7,001 nt of DNA from an uncultured Pseudomonadota bacterium. GTDB taxonomy: Bacteria > Desulfobacterota_B > Binatia > UBA9968. The stretch lies in the NCBI GenBank assembly GCA_946478635.1, contig CAMLCX010000254.1, positions 1 through 7,001 on the forward strand, in the 5' to 3' direction. The first letter of the stretch is position 1, and each line of letters begins with the position of its first letter. Positions 1 through 6,106 of this stretch are shown here, in pieces. The position numbers and the translations under genes are program-made. The notes beneath the pieces were generated by a model. It was given only the letters and a program-made list of their open reading frames with translations. It made no database searches and had not been told where the DNA came from.

Positions 1-329
1 CCCAGCCCCAGACTCGGATAGAGGACTTCGGCGGCGACGCCGTCGGTCACCATGTCCTTCATGCGTTCGAGCGGGTCCCAGCCGCCCGGCCGCGCCACGG
101 AGAAACCGGCCCTGCGGAAACTCTCCAACTGTTCCGGCCGCTGTCCCGCCATGAACAGGCCACCGACGGCTTGAATCGGCACTTCGGGCGAACCGAACAT
201 CCAGGCGTCGCGCTTTTCATCGAAGAACGCCTTGGGGGCGCGCTCCTTGAAGGACGACGGCATCCCCTTTTCCCATAGATCCGGCACTTCGATGACGTGA
301 GAGTCCGACGAGATTATTGTTTCTTCCAT
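1..329 (-). CDS. Amidohydrolase-2 family protein, N-terminal part (cut by left window edge)
   Basis: Only the first 109 residues are in the window; the gene continues past the left edge. The N-terminus opens with a short beta strand followed by Asp9-Ser-His11 (SSDSHVIE), the place where PF04909 (amidohydrolase 2, ACMSD-like TIM-barrel) proteins carry their first metal ligands. A second family-like patch, GVAAEVLYPSLGL at residues 97-109, matches GVSTAVLYPTNGL in the amidohydrolase at 4876-5898, so the two are paralogs within one cluster. The start is supported by a strong GGAGGAG (positions 337-343) 7 nt upstream. The gene begins 18 nt after the stop of the binding-protein gene at 348-1346, so it is very probably the next gene of the same operon. 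Members of this family are cytoplasmic metal-dependent hydrolases, decarboxylases or hydratases acting on carboxylated and aromatic acids; the substrate here is unknown and the metal site cannot be checked because the C-terminal part is missing. Confidence 0.85.
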   Translation of the reverse strand, partial: MEETIISSDSHVIEVPDLWEKGMPSSFKERAPKAFFDEKRDAWMFGSPEVPIQAVGGLFMAGQRPEQLESFRRAGFSVARPGGWDPLERMKDMVTDGVAAEVLYPSLGL

Positions 330-347
330 AAGCTTGCTCCTCCTGGA

Positions 348-1346
348 CTATTTTTTAGCCCATAGTTGATCGAAAAAGCCACTCTTTTCCATTTCGTCGA
401 GATAGCGATTATCAATGAGATCTTGGGGTTTTGCCTTTTTTGCGCGCGGATCGATCTGAGCCACTTCCTCAAGAATCGCCTCAAGAGCTTCGGGTTTGAT
501 GACCAGGCGGGGCTCGAGCACTTTAATCTCCGCATTATATGCGGAGTCCAGTACCTTGCGGTCAGTCACGTGTAGATATTTCCCCAACACCTTGTAGACA
601 AACTCGCGATCGGTATGCGCGATTTTGGAGGTCTCGGCCATGGCCCGCATGAACTGGCCGATCGCCTGATTACGCTTCGCGATCACAGATCGCTTGGTCA
701 CGAAGGCCGTCGCGGCGTAGGGAATCTTTAGATCCGGACCGTAAACCACATAGTGGTAGCCCTGCGCGAGCGCGAGCGCGTCCGTCGGCGGAGTAAGACA
801 AGCGACTTCAATCCCGCCGCTCACAAGCGCGGCAAAGGTCTCCGGATCGCCTCCGGTTTGAACAAAACTGAAATCCCGCCCCGGCTCCATATTGAAGCGA
901 CGCATCGCCTGAATGCTGAAATAGTGCGTGTTGCTGCCGATCCGACTCACGCCGATTTTCTTCCCTCTAACATCCTGCGGCTTTTTGATATTGGCGCCGG
1001 CGACCAGTGTTTGGGTCATGGTGTTCTTGACGCCGCCGACAAAAACCACATCGGTGGAGCCTTGAACATAAGCGCGTACATTGCCCACTCCCCCGGTCAG
1101 GGTCATATCCGCGTCGCCGCCCAGCAAGGCGGCCGTAACGATACCAGAAGACGCGATGAAGACCAGTTGAAAATCCAGGTTATACTTTTTGAATATGCCG
1201 GCCTCCTCGGCGATCCACGGGAAGGATTGGGACATGACCCGGGCGGAATGAATACCGGTCATTTTGTCCGCAGCCGGGAGGTTGAGCGGCACGGCGACGT
1301 GACACAAAGCGATTAGGCAGACAACGCGGCGCAACAGATGGTTCAT
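348..1346 (-). CDS. ABC-type solute-binding protein, NMT1/SsuA-like (SBP-3, tandem duplicate)
   Basis: The 332-residue product looks like a periplasmic substrate-binding protein of the NMT1/THI5, SsuA/TauA-like group (type 2 periplasmic-binding fold). Residues 1-26 form a signal peptide (basic MNHLLRR, hydrophobic VVCLIALCHVAVPL, then LPAA before DKM). Family-like features follow: SARVMSQSFPWIAEEAGIF near residues 34-52, the GGDADMTLTGG ligand-loop region around 77-87, and GKKIGVSRIGSNTHY in the second lobe. The chosen ATG overlaps the stop of the upstream duplicate as ATGA (1343-1346), implying translational coupling; an ATG 12 nt further upstream (1358) lies inside the upstream gene and has no better ribosome site. 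The protein is very similar to the product of 1343-2353, ungapped through nearly the whole mature region. No permease or ATPase partner is visible. The ligand is not predictable; nitrate, sulfonate, pyrimidine precursor or aromatic acid ligands are all known or annotated in this broad family. Confidence 0.88.
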   Translation of the reverse strand: MNHLLRRVVCLIALCHVAVPLNLPAADKMTGIHSARVMSQSFPWIAEEAGIFKKYNLDFQLVFIASSGIVTAALLGGDADMTLTGGVGNVRAYVQGSTDVVFVGGVKNTMTQTLVAGANIKKPQDVRGKKIGVSRIGSNTHYFSIQAMRRFNMEPGRDFSFVQTGGDPETFAALVSGGIEVACLTPPTDALALAQGYHYVVYGPDLKIPYAATAFVTKRSVIAKRNQAIGQFMRAMAETSKIAHTDREFVYKVLGKYLHVTDRKVLDSAYNAEIKVLEPRLVIKPEALEAILEEVAQIDPRAKKAKPQDLIDNRYLDEMEKSGFFDQLWAKK

Positions 1347-2353
1347 TTTTTGCCCCATAACTGATCCATGAAGCCGCTCTTTTCCATTTCGTCCAGATAA
1401 CGGTTGTCGATCATCTCCTGCGGCTTGATCTTTTTTGCGCGCGGATCGTTGGCGCCAAGCTCGTCGAGAATCGCCTGCAGCGACTCCGGCTTGATGACCA
1501 GGCGCGGCTCGAGCACTTTGATTTCCGCGTTGTAGGCCGAATCGAGCACGTTGCGATCGGTAACCCGCAGATATTTACCCAGCACTTTGTAGACAAAGTC
1601 GCGGTCCGTGTGCATGAGCTTGGCGGTTTCCGCCATGGCCCGCATGAAGTTGCCGACCACTTGCGGCCGCTTGGCAATCACCGAGCGCTTGGTTACAAAA
1701 GCCGTGGCGGCGTAAGGGATCTTGAGATCGGGACCGTACACGACGTAGTGGTACCCCTTCGCGATGGCCATCGCATCCGTCGGCGGCGTCAAATTGGCGA
1801 CATCGATTTGTCCGCTGACGAATGCCGCGAAAGTTTCCGGGTCGCCGCCGGTTTGGATAAACTGGACGTCGCGGCTGGCATCCATGCCGAATCGGCGCAG
1901 CGCCTGGACGGTAAAATAATGCGAGTTGCCGCCGATCCGGCTTACGCCGATCTTTTTGCCCTTGAGATCTTCCGGTTTTTTGATGTTGCCGCCGGCCACC
2001 AGTGTCTGGGTCATGGTATTCTTGATGCCGCCGATGAAAACCACGTCGGTGGAGCCGCGAATATAGGCGGCGACATTGCCGACGCCGCCGGTGATCGTCA
2101 TCTCTGCGTCGCCGCCCAACAGTGCGGCGGTAACGATGCCGGAAGAAGAAATAAACACCAGACTGAAGTCGAGATTGTATTTCTTGAACAGGCCCGCTTC
2201 TTGCGCCATCCACGGCATCGATTGCGACATGACGCGGGCGGAATGAATCCCCACCATCTTGTCTAGGGCCGCCGCGGCATGAGCCGACGTCGTTCCGAAA
2301 ACGACGGCCAGAGCTAAAAGAAATGCGCTTCCGCTTTGTTTGAAATTGCCCAT
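1343..2353 (-). CDS. ABC-type solute-binding protein, NMT1/SsuA-like (SBP-2, tandem duplicate)
   Basis: This gene encodes 336 residues with a clear signal peptide (MGNFKQSG, hydrophobic SAFLLALAVVFG, cleavage likely after TTSAHA near residue 26). The mature part is the same NMT1/SsuA-like receptor as its downstream neighbour: SARVMSQSMPWMAQEAGLF (residues 38-56), GGDAEMTITGG (80-90), KGKKIGVSRIGGNSHYF (131-147), and a 30-residue stretch at 200-229 identical to the neighbour. I start at 2353 because this ATG directly opens a typical signal peptide and is preceded by GGAGGA (2365-2370) 11 nt upstream. In-frame ATGs at 2374 and 2389 lack a ribosome site and would add an Arg-rich leader. It ends in a 4-nt ATGA overlap with the next gene. 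It begins 39 nt after the stop of a binding-protein remnant (2393-2473). The protein should act in the periplasm, delivering a small organic ligand to an unseen transporter. Confidence 0.88.
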   Translation of the reverse strand: MGNFKQSGSAFLLALAVVFGTTSAHAAAALDKMVGIHSARVMSQSMPWMAQEAGLFKKYNLDFSLVFISSSGIVTAALLGGDAEMTITGGVGNVAAYIRGSTDVVFIGGIKNTMTQTLVAGGNIKKPEDLKGKKIGVSRIGGNSHYFTVQALRRFGMDASRDVQFIQTGGDPETFAAFVSGQIDVANLTPPTDAMAIAKGYHYVVYGPDLKIPYAATAFVTKRSVIAKRPQVVGNFMRAMAETAKLMHTDRDFVYKVLGKYLRVTDRNVLDSAYNAEIKVLEPRLVIKPESLQAILDELGANDPRAKKIKPQEMIDNRYLDEMEKSGFMDQLWGKK

Positions 2354-2364
2354 TCGCCTCAATG

Positions 2365-2372
2365 TCCTCCTC
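2365..2372 (-). promoter_or_regulatory. Ribosome-binding site that selects the SBP-2 start
   Basis: On the minus strand this reads GAGGAGGA. It lies 11 nt before the ATG at 2353, slightly long but usable, and it overlaps the in-frame ATG at 2374. It therefore argues against the two more upstream ATGs (2374, 2389) and for the start that opens the signal peptide. Confidence 0.55.
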
Positions 2373-2392
2373 ATCACGGCGGCCCGCATAGA

Positions 2393-2473
2393 TTATCGCA
2401 GGCCATACAGTTCTTTCACGAAACCAGTATCTTCTAACTCTTTAATGAAGCGATTGTCAAAGAAGTGTTTCAT
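2393..2473 (-). pseudogene. C-terminal remnant of a fourth solute-binding protein gene
   Basis: A 26-codon reading frame ends in TAA and encodes MKHFFDNRFIKELEDTG followed by FVKELYGLR. It closely matches the extreme C-terminus of the binding protein at 2715-3713 (FFDSRFLKEIEDSG, then FVQELYGRR): 17 of 23 positions are identical and most changes are conservative. It also matches more weakly the DNRYLDEMEKSGF ends of the two other binding proteins. Upstream in this frame homology stops just before the ATG and a TAG appears 13 codons before it, so the rest of the gene (some 300 codons) is gone. The DNA differs from the matching part of 2715-3713 at many sites, which points to an independent, diverged paralog that decayed rather than a recent copy of that gene's tail. 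It lies between a MITE-like element (2528-2639) and SBP-2. Whether the short frame is translated is unknown; it has no evident ribosome site. Confidence 0.72.
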
Positions 2474-2527
2474 GAGCTTACACACGCCCACAGAGAATGA
2501 AAATGGCTATTTCCACAACCCTGCTCC

Positions 2528-2639
2528 TGTAGCCCGGATGGAGCAAAGCGCAATCCGGGTTCTTGAGTCACGCGCGCTCTGGAGTGCGTCACGCCCAGCA
2601 CCGCCGTCCTGGATTCCGCTTCGCTGCATCCAGGCTACA
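2528..2639. mobile_element. MITE-like palindromic element with 32-bp terminal inverted repeats
   Basis: The left arm (2528-2559, beginning TGTAGCCCGGATGGAGC) and the right arm (2608-2639, ending GCATCCAGGCTACA) are inverted repeats that pair at 27 of 32 positions, separated by a 48-nt core. The element has no coding capacity. It resembles a TGTAGCCCGGAT...ATCCGGGCTACA class of dispersed palindromes that I know from many proteobacterial genomes (from memory, not searched). The tetranucleotide CTCC stands immediately left (2524-2527) and again at 2641-2644, a possible short target duplication if the element ends at 2640. It occupies the spacer between the binding-protein genes, next to the remnant at 2393-2473. 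A transcript would fold into a long hairpin, which could affect read-through from SBP-1 to SBP-2. Confidence 0.72.
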
Positions 2640-2714
2640 ACTCCAAAGCGATTCGCGCCAATATTGTCAAAGGACCCCTTGGAGATTTCCGGGTTACTGA
2701 GAATCGAGGACAGT

Positions 2715-3713
2715 TTAGCGCCGGCCATAGAGCTCCTGAACAAAGCCGCTATCTTCGATCTCCTTCAAAAATCGGCTATCGAAAAAATCCCTGGGATTGG
2801 CGCCGGCCGCCTTCGGATTGTCCGACACCGCGATGACCGACTTGATGTAATCCTCGGTGACGTAGGGCACCCGCGGAAAAATCCCCCGGAAGGTTTGATA
2901 GGCCTCCTCCAAAATCGCGCTGTCCTTCGTTAAGAGATAGCGTGATAGCGCGCGCTTGCTGGTTTCGCCGTCCTCATTGGCGATCTTGATCGCGGCAATA
3001 TAGGCGCGCAGATAAGCTTTCACGGTCTCGGGCTGCTGGCGGGCAAAGCTGCGCCGGGTCGCCACGCCGCTGTGCATGTAAGGCAGGTTCAGCGATGCGA
3101 TGTTGACCAACTCTCTTTGGCCCAGGCGTCGAGCCGCCAGGGTTGTGGGCGACGACAAAACTCCGGCGGAAACAATGCCGCGGTCGATGGCCGCCAGCAC
3201 TTCGCGCACGCCGCCGAGATAGATAAACTTTACATCCTTGCCCGGCTGCAGGTTATGGCGCTGCAGCAAAGCGATGACGGCATGTTCCGAGGAAGCCCCC
3301 TTGCTCATGATGCCGACGACTTTGCCCTGCAGGCTTGCGATATCCTTGACGTCATTGCGCGCGTACAGAGAAAAACCGTAGGTGGGAACGCCCACGGCGA
3401 TCGCCACCAGGTCGCCGCCTGCCAGGACGGTATTGACGACCGCCCCGCCGATGCTGGCGAGATCGATATCTCCCGCGACCATCGATTGATTCATCCGCGC
3501 GGCGCCGGAAATAAAAATATTCTGCACCGGCACGCCGTACTTCTGATCGAGCCTGGCGTCGCTCACCAGCCAAAGCGGCAACATGGCGCCGCTCGGCTGC
3601 GGGTAACCGACGCGCACCCCAACAGTCGCTGACGCGGCGAACACCGTGCCGGATACCGCGACTTCCAGTACAAAGAAACAAAAGGCCAATAAGCGACGTT
3701 TGATAGTATCCAC
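2715..3713 (-). CDS. ABC-type solute-binding protein, NMT1-like (SBP-1, divergent paralog)
   Basis: With the GTG start at 3713 the protein has 332 residues, the same size as the two other binding proteins here. Residues 1-27 look like a signal peptide: VDTIKRR, hydrophobic LLAFCFFVLEVAV, then SGTVFA before the mature ASATVGVRVG. The mature part has the typical receptor layout: ISGAARMNQSMVAGDIDLA in the first lobe, LQGKVVGIMSKGASSEHAVI in the second, and a C-terminus (FFDSRFLKEIEDSGFVQELY) matching the remnant at 2393-2473. It is only distantly related to SBP-2 and SBP-3, so it probably has another ligand or affinity. The start is uncertain: the frame stays open to an ATG at 3839, 2 nt after the preceding stop, but that would put 42 extra residues, partly encoded by a dispersed hairpin repeat, before the signal peptide. 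GTG 3713 lacks a good ribosome site (only a distant AGGG). Confidence 0.82.
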   Translation of the reverse strand: MDTIKRRLLAFCFFVLEVAVSGTVFAASATVGVRVGYPQPSGAMLPLWLVSDARLDQKYGVPVQNIFISGAARMNQSMVAGDIDLASIGGAVVNTVLAGGDLVAIAVGVPTYGFSLYARNDVKDIASLQGKVVGIMSKGASSEHAVIALLQRHNLQPGKDVKFIYLGGVREVLAAIDRGIVSAGVLSSPTTLAARRLGQRELVNIASLNLPYMHSGVATRRSFARQQPETVKAYLRAYIAAIKIANEDGETSKRALSRYLLTKDSAILEEAYQTFRGIFPRVPYVTEDYIKSVIAVSDNPKAAGANPRDFFDSRFLKEIEDSGFVQELYGRR

Positions 3714-3734
3714 TGGCAGTATGGCTAGCCCTGT

Positions 3735-3784
3735 CCCCCACCTCTTTCCTCCCCCGTTGTCACGGGGGAGGACGAAGGAGGGGG
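3735..3784. repeat. Dispersed hairpin repeat (23-nt arms) between dehydrogenase and SBP-1
   Basis: Arms 3735-3757 and 3762-3784 pair around a TGTC loop with 19 Watson-Crick pairs, one G-U pair and three mismatches. The inner 11 pairs (3747-3757 with 3762-3772, core CCTCCCCCGT / ACGGGGGAGG) are perfect. It resembles a class of C-rich/G-rich intergenic palindromes I recall from other environmental bacterial genomes; copy number in this genome is unknown. It lies in the 128-nt spacer of the cluster, just upstream of the likely SBP-1 start. In RNA it would make a strong hairpin without a following U-tract, so an mRNA-stabilising or processing role is more plausible than intrinsic termination. Confidence 0.75.
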
Positions 3785-3841
3785 TTGCGGATTTAGATTG
3801 AGATGTTGCAAGTAATTCTTCTGGCGACGCAGTCGTCATCT

Positions 3842-4867
3842 TCACGACCAGAAGCGTTCTTTCCAACGAGGTATCGCCAACGGATTGACGATGGTATCGG
3901 GAACTTTTCCATCGAGAATCGCGAGCATACTTTTCGCGGCCATCTTCTGGCCCGCTTCAGCCGAGCCCGGGTTCGCGCCGATATTGTGCGGCGTCAGGAT
4001 CAACCGCATGGGATCGACCTGACGCAGCGGATTTTCCATCGGCAGCGGTTCCTCCTCGAAAACATCCAGGGCCGCTCCGGCGATGATCTTTTCGTTCAAG
4101 GCCGCCACCAACTCCGATTCTTTCAATGCCGGGCCGCGCGATGTGTTGACGATGAACGCTGTCGGTTTCATGATCTTAAATTCGCGCATGCCGAGCATGC
4201 CGCGGGTCTCCCGGGTCAGGACCACGTGCAGGGTCACGAGATCGGAGCTCTTCAACAATTCTTCCAGGGAAACCATTTTGATGCCCAGGTCGGCGACGGT
4301 CTCCTGTTTGACATACGGATCGTAGCCGAGAACTTTGACTCCCCATGAGCCGAGCCGTCTCGCGACATTTTGCCCAATGCGGCCAACGCCGATAATGCCG
4401 ATGGTTCTTCCGAGCATCAGCGTGCCGCGGTTTTGCAACTCCTTCCAGCCGCCGTTGCGAATAAAGGTCTCGTTGAACTTCAGGCGCTTGAACAGCGCCA
4501 CCATGAGCCCCATGGTCGCTTCCGCCACCCCCAGGTAGTTTTCCGGCGTCGGACTGTTGCAGCAAAGAATGCCCAGGTCCGTCGCCGCTTCGACGTCGAC
4601 GGTCTCGATGCCGATGCTCGACTTCACAACCGCTTGCAGGTCCGGACAGGAATCGAGAATGTCACCGCCGATCATGTCCCTGCCCGACGGATACACGATC
4701 GAACAGTCGCCGATGAGGTTGATTAAATCCTTGCGCTCGTACCGAAAGGTTCGGAAATCGTCCTGGGGTTTTCCCATCACGAGTTCGCAGCCGGCGTTGC
4801 GCAATGCGTCTTCGACGATCGTAATGCGCATGGGGCCGGTGAGACAAACTTTGCGTTTGATTGCCAT
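3842..4867 (-). CDS. NAD-dependent D-2-hydroxyacid dehydrogenase (phosphoglycerate dehydrogenase-like)
   Basis: The 341-residue product carries the hallmarks of the D-isomer-specific 2-hydroxyacid dehydrogenase family (PF00389/PF02826). The N-terminal substrate domain includes VKSSIGIETVDVEAA and the NSPTPENYLGVAEATMGL segment that leads into the nucleotide domain. The Rossmann motif GVGRIG (Gly160-x-Gly162-x-x-Gly165) is followed by GYDPY, whose Asp suggests NAD rather than NADP preference. The catalytic triad is visible as Arg244 (NTSRGPAL), Glu273 (FEEEPLP) and His294 (TPHNIGA). It would interconvert a 2-keto acid and a D-2-hydroxy acid in the cytoplasm; the substrate is undetermined. It lacks the ACT-type regulatory domain of long SerA forms, so a catabolic role is likelier than serine synthesis. 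The ATG at 4867 lies 8 nt after the amidohydrolase stop; the longer frame from 4921 would overlap that gene by 46 nt and adds a non-family leader. The ribosome site is weak, suggesting coupling to the upstream gene. Confidence 0.92.
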   Translation of the reverse strand: MAIKRKVCLTGPMRITIVEDALRNAGCELVMGKPQDDFRTFRYERKDLINLIGDCSIVYPSGRDMIGGDILDSCPDLQAVVKSSIGIETVDVEAATDLGILCCNSPTPENYLGVAEATMGLMVALFKRLKFNETFIRNGGWKELQNRGTLMLGRTIGIIGVGRIGQNVARRLGSWGVKVLGYDPYVKQETVADLGIKMVSLEELLKSSDLVTLHVVLTRETRGMLGMREFKIMKPTAFIVNTSRGPALKESELVAALNEKIIAGAALDVFEEEPLPMENPLRQVDPMRLILTPHNIGANPGSAEAGQKMAAKSMLAILDGKVPDTIVNPLAIPRWKERFWS

Positions 4868-4875
4868 GGGTCGCG

Positions 4876-5898
4876 CTATTGCAGGTTGTAAAGATGCTTG
4901 GCCGACTCGGCGAAGAGCCACTTCTTTGCTTCGTCATTCAGATCCTTGCGCCGGCCCAGATGCTCGATGTTCTCGGGGAACTCGGTGTCCCAGTGCGGGT
5001 AATCCGAAGCATAGTAGATGACTTTGTGAGTGAGTATCTCGGTAACCGCGCCGATCTGCGGCTCGTAGTCTTCGGCGTGAAAGTAGATCCGCCCGTCCTT
5101 CAGGTACTCCGTCGGCTTTCTCCGGCACATGGGCGCTTCGATTTCGCCGCGTTTCTCCCATTCCTCGTTCATCCGGCCGAACCAGTACGGCGCCCAGCTG
5201 CAGCCCGCCTCCATGAAGGCAACGCGCAGTTTTGGAAAGCGATCGAAGACGCCGCGAAACATGAAGCTGCAGCATTGCAGCATCTGGGCGAAGGAATGCG
5301 ACAAAGTGTGCACCTCGATGAACTGATCGAACATATCGCCGGCGAAATAGTGCGGCCCGCGCACGGTGGCGTGGGCGCCGACCATGCAGTCAAGCTTTTC
5401 CGCCTCTTCGTAAATCGGCCAGAAACTCTCGTGGCCGAGCGGCAGGCGCAAGCCCACAGCCGGCAGCATCAAACCGACGAGCTTGAGATCTCTGACCGCG
5501 CGGCGCAGTTCCTTGACCGCCTCCGGCACGTCTTGAAAGGGCACCAGCGCGACGCACTTGAGGCGCGGGCTGACTTTCTGGAATTCTTCCGAGCAGAAAT
5601 CGTTCCACGCGCGGCAATATTGCACGGCCACATCCGGCTCGCGGATCCAGCCGACGCTCAGCCCATTGGTCGGGTAAAGCACCGCTGTCGACACACCGCC
5701 CTTATCCATGGCATCGAGCCAGCTCTTGGCATCCTTTGCCCGCGTGCCTAAGGTGCCGCTCAACGAACGGTCCCAACTGTCGCGCGGCGTCAGCGTCGCC
5801 ACCCGTTTCACGTATTTTTCAGGCATGTATTTTTTAAGTTGTCCGTCTTCTTCGGTGATATGTCCGTCCGCATCGATCACTTCAAACTGATTCGCCAT
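4876..5898 (-). CDS. Amidohydrolase-2 family metal-dependent hydrolase/decarboxylase
   Basis: The 340-residue protein, a usual length for PF04909 TIM-barrel enzymes, is the first gene of the minus-strand cluster. The likely metal and catalytic positions are visible: Asp9-Ala-Asp11-Gly-His13 (VIDADGHITE) on strand 1, His176 in VGAHATVRG, His197 and His201 in VHTLSHSFAQ, Glu230 in AFMEAGCSWAPYW, and Asp299 in YYASDYPHWD. The GVFDRFPKLRVAFMEAG segment is typical of the group. Relatives include ACMSD-type decarboxylases and hydratases of aromatic ring-cleavage products, as well as many uncharacterised proteins; I cannot assign the substrate. It has no signal peptide, so it is cytoplasmic. The start at 5898 is set by an ideal AAGGAGGT 8 nt upstream; the longer frame to 5973 has no such site and no family-like sequence. 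The paralog at 1-329 closes the other side of the binding-protein set. Confidence 0.9.
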   Translation of the reverse strand: MANQFEVIDADGHITEEDGQLKKYMPEKYVKRVATLTPRDSWDRSLSGTLGTRAKDAKSWLDAMDKGGVSTAVLYPTNGLSVGWIREPDVAVQYCRAWNDFCSEEFQKVSPRLKCVALVPFQDVPEAVKELRRAVRDLKLVGLMLPAVGLRLPLGHESFWPIYEEAEKLDCMVGAHATVRGPHYFAGDMFDQFIEVHTLSHSFAQMLQCCSFMFRGVFDRFPKLRVAFMEAGCSWAPYWFGRMNEEWEKRGEIEAPMCRRKPTEYLKDGRIYFHAEDYEPQIGAVTEILTHKVIYYASDYPHWDTEFPENIEHLGRRKDLNDEAKKWLFAESAKHLYNLQ

Positions 5899-5906
5899 TT
5901 CAGGAT

Positions 5907-5914
5907 ACCTCCTT
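5907..5914 (-). promoter_or_regulatory. Strong Shine-Dalgarno fixing the amidohydrolase start
   Basis: On the minus strand this is AAGGAGGT, an 8-base perfect anti-Shine-Dalgarno complement, 8 nt before the ATG at 5898. It rules out the longer frame that begins at 5973. Confidence 0.85.
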
Positions 5915-5978
5915 GGACACTCGTACGCCTCAGCGGAGCTATGTGTCAAGAGTGATGGACGACCCAAGCTCAACGAGA

Positions 5979-6004
5979 CTTTTCATATGAAAGCTTGTGA
6001 AAAG
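5979..6004. promoter_or_regulatory. Palindromic candidate operator in the divergent spacer
   Basis: The 208-bp spacer between the divergent genes (5899-6106) contains a perfect 12-bp palindrome TTTCATATGAAA (5981-5992). Overlapping it is an inverted repeat CTTTTCA (5979-5985) / TGAAAAG (5998-6004) with a 12-nt spacer. The position, 81 nt upstream of the amidohydrolase start and 103 nt upstream of the small plus-strand gene, would suit a regulator of the minus-strand cluster. No regulator gene is in the window and the palindrome is AT-rich, so chance is possible. The rest of the spacer shows no convincing paired -35/-10 boxes on either strand. Confidence 0.3.
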
Positions 6005-6106
6005 AAGGTAAAAACGGGTAACGTGCATCTACATTCACGTCTATTGAGGAATCGCGCGTTCCGTTCGTCCAATGACTAGCCGGGTCGGTAAGGAGCATCG
6101 CTTTAT

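Noticed and set aside
1290..1346. Possible lipoprotein signal in SBP-3 (Cys15 in LIALC)
   Set aside because: The residue before Cys is Leu, not the Gly, Ala or Ser expected of a lipobox, so an ordinary signal peptide is more likely.
1610..2266. Long plus-strand frame of 218 codons
   Set aside because: It is fully antisense to SBP-2 and is rich in His, Arg, Gly and Ala as expected for the shadow of a GC-rich gene. The similar plus-strand frame at 753-1316 is its counterpart opposite the duplicate SBP-3.
2528..2639. CRISPR repeat unit or integron attC site
   Set aside because: There is only one inverted pair, no regular spacing of direct repeats, and no cas genes or integrase.
2507..2743. Minus-strand frame of 78 codons across the MITE-like element
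   Set aside because: Most of it is translation of the palindromic element and its flanks, and it overlaps the end of SBP-1.
3735..3784. Rho-independent terminator between the dehydrogenase and SBP-1
   Set aside because: The stem is strong, but on the minus strand it is followed by GACAGGGC rather than a run of T, so intrinsic termination is not supported.
4861..5751. Plus-strand frame of 296 codons opposite the amidohydrolase
   Set aside because: The minus strand carries a complete amidohydrolase with catalytic motifs and an ideal ribosome site; the plus frame has no recognisable domain.
5920..5949. Perfect TTGACA on the minus strand (5944-5949) with TACGAG 18 nt downstream as amidohydrolase promoter
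   Set aside because: The -10 is poor and transcription would begin near 5913, within the Shine-Dalgarno at 5907-5914, leaving too short a leader.
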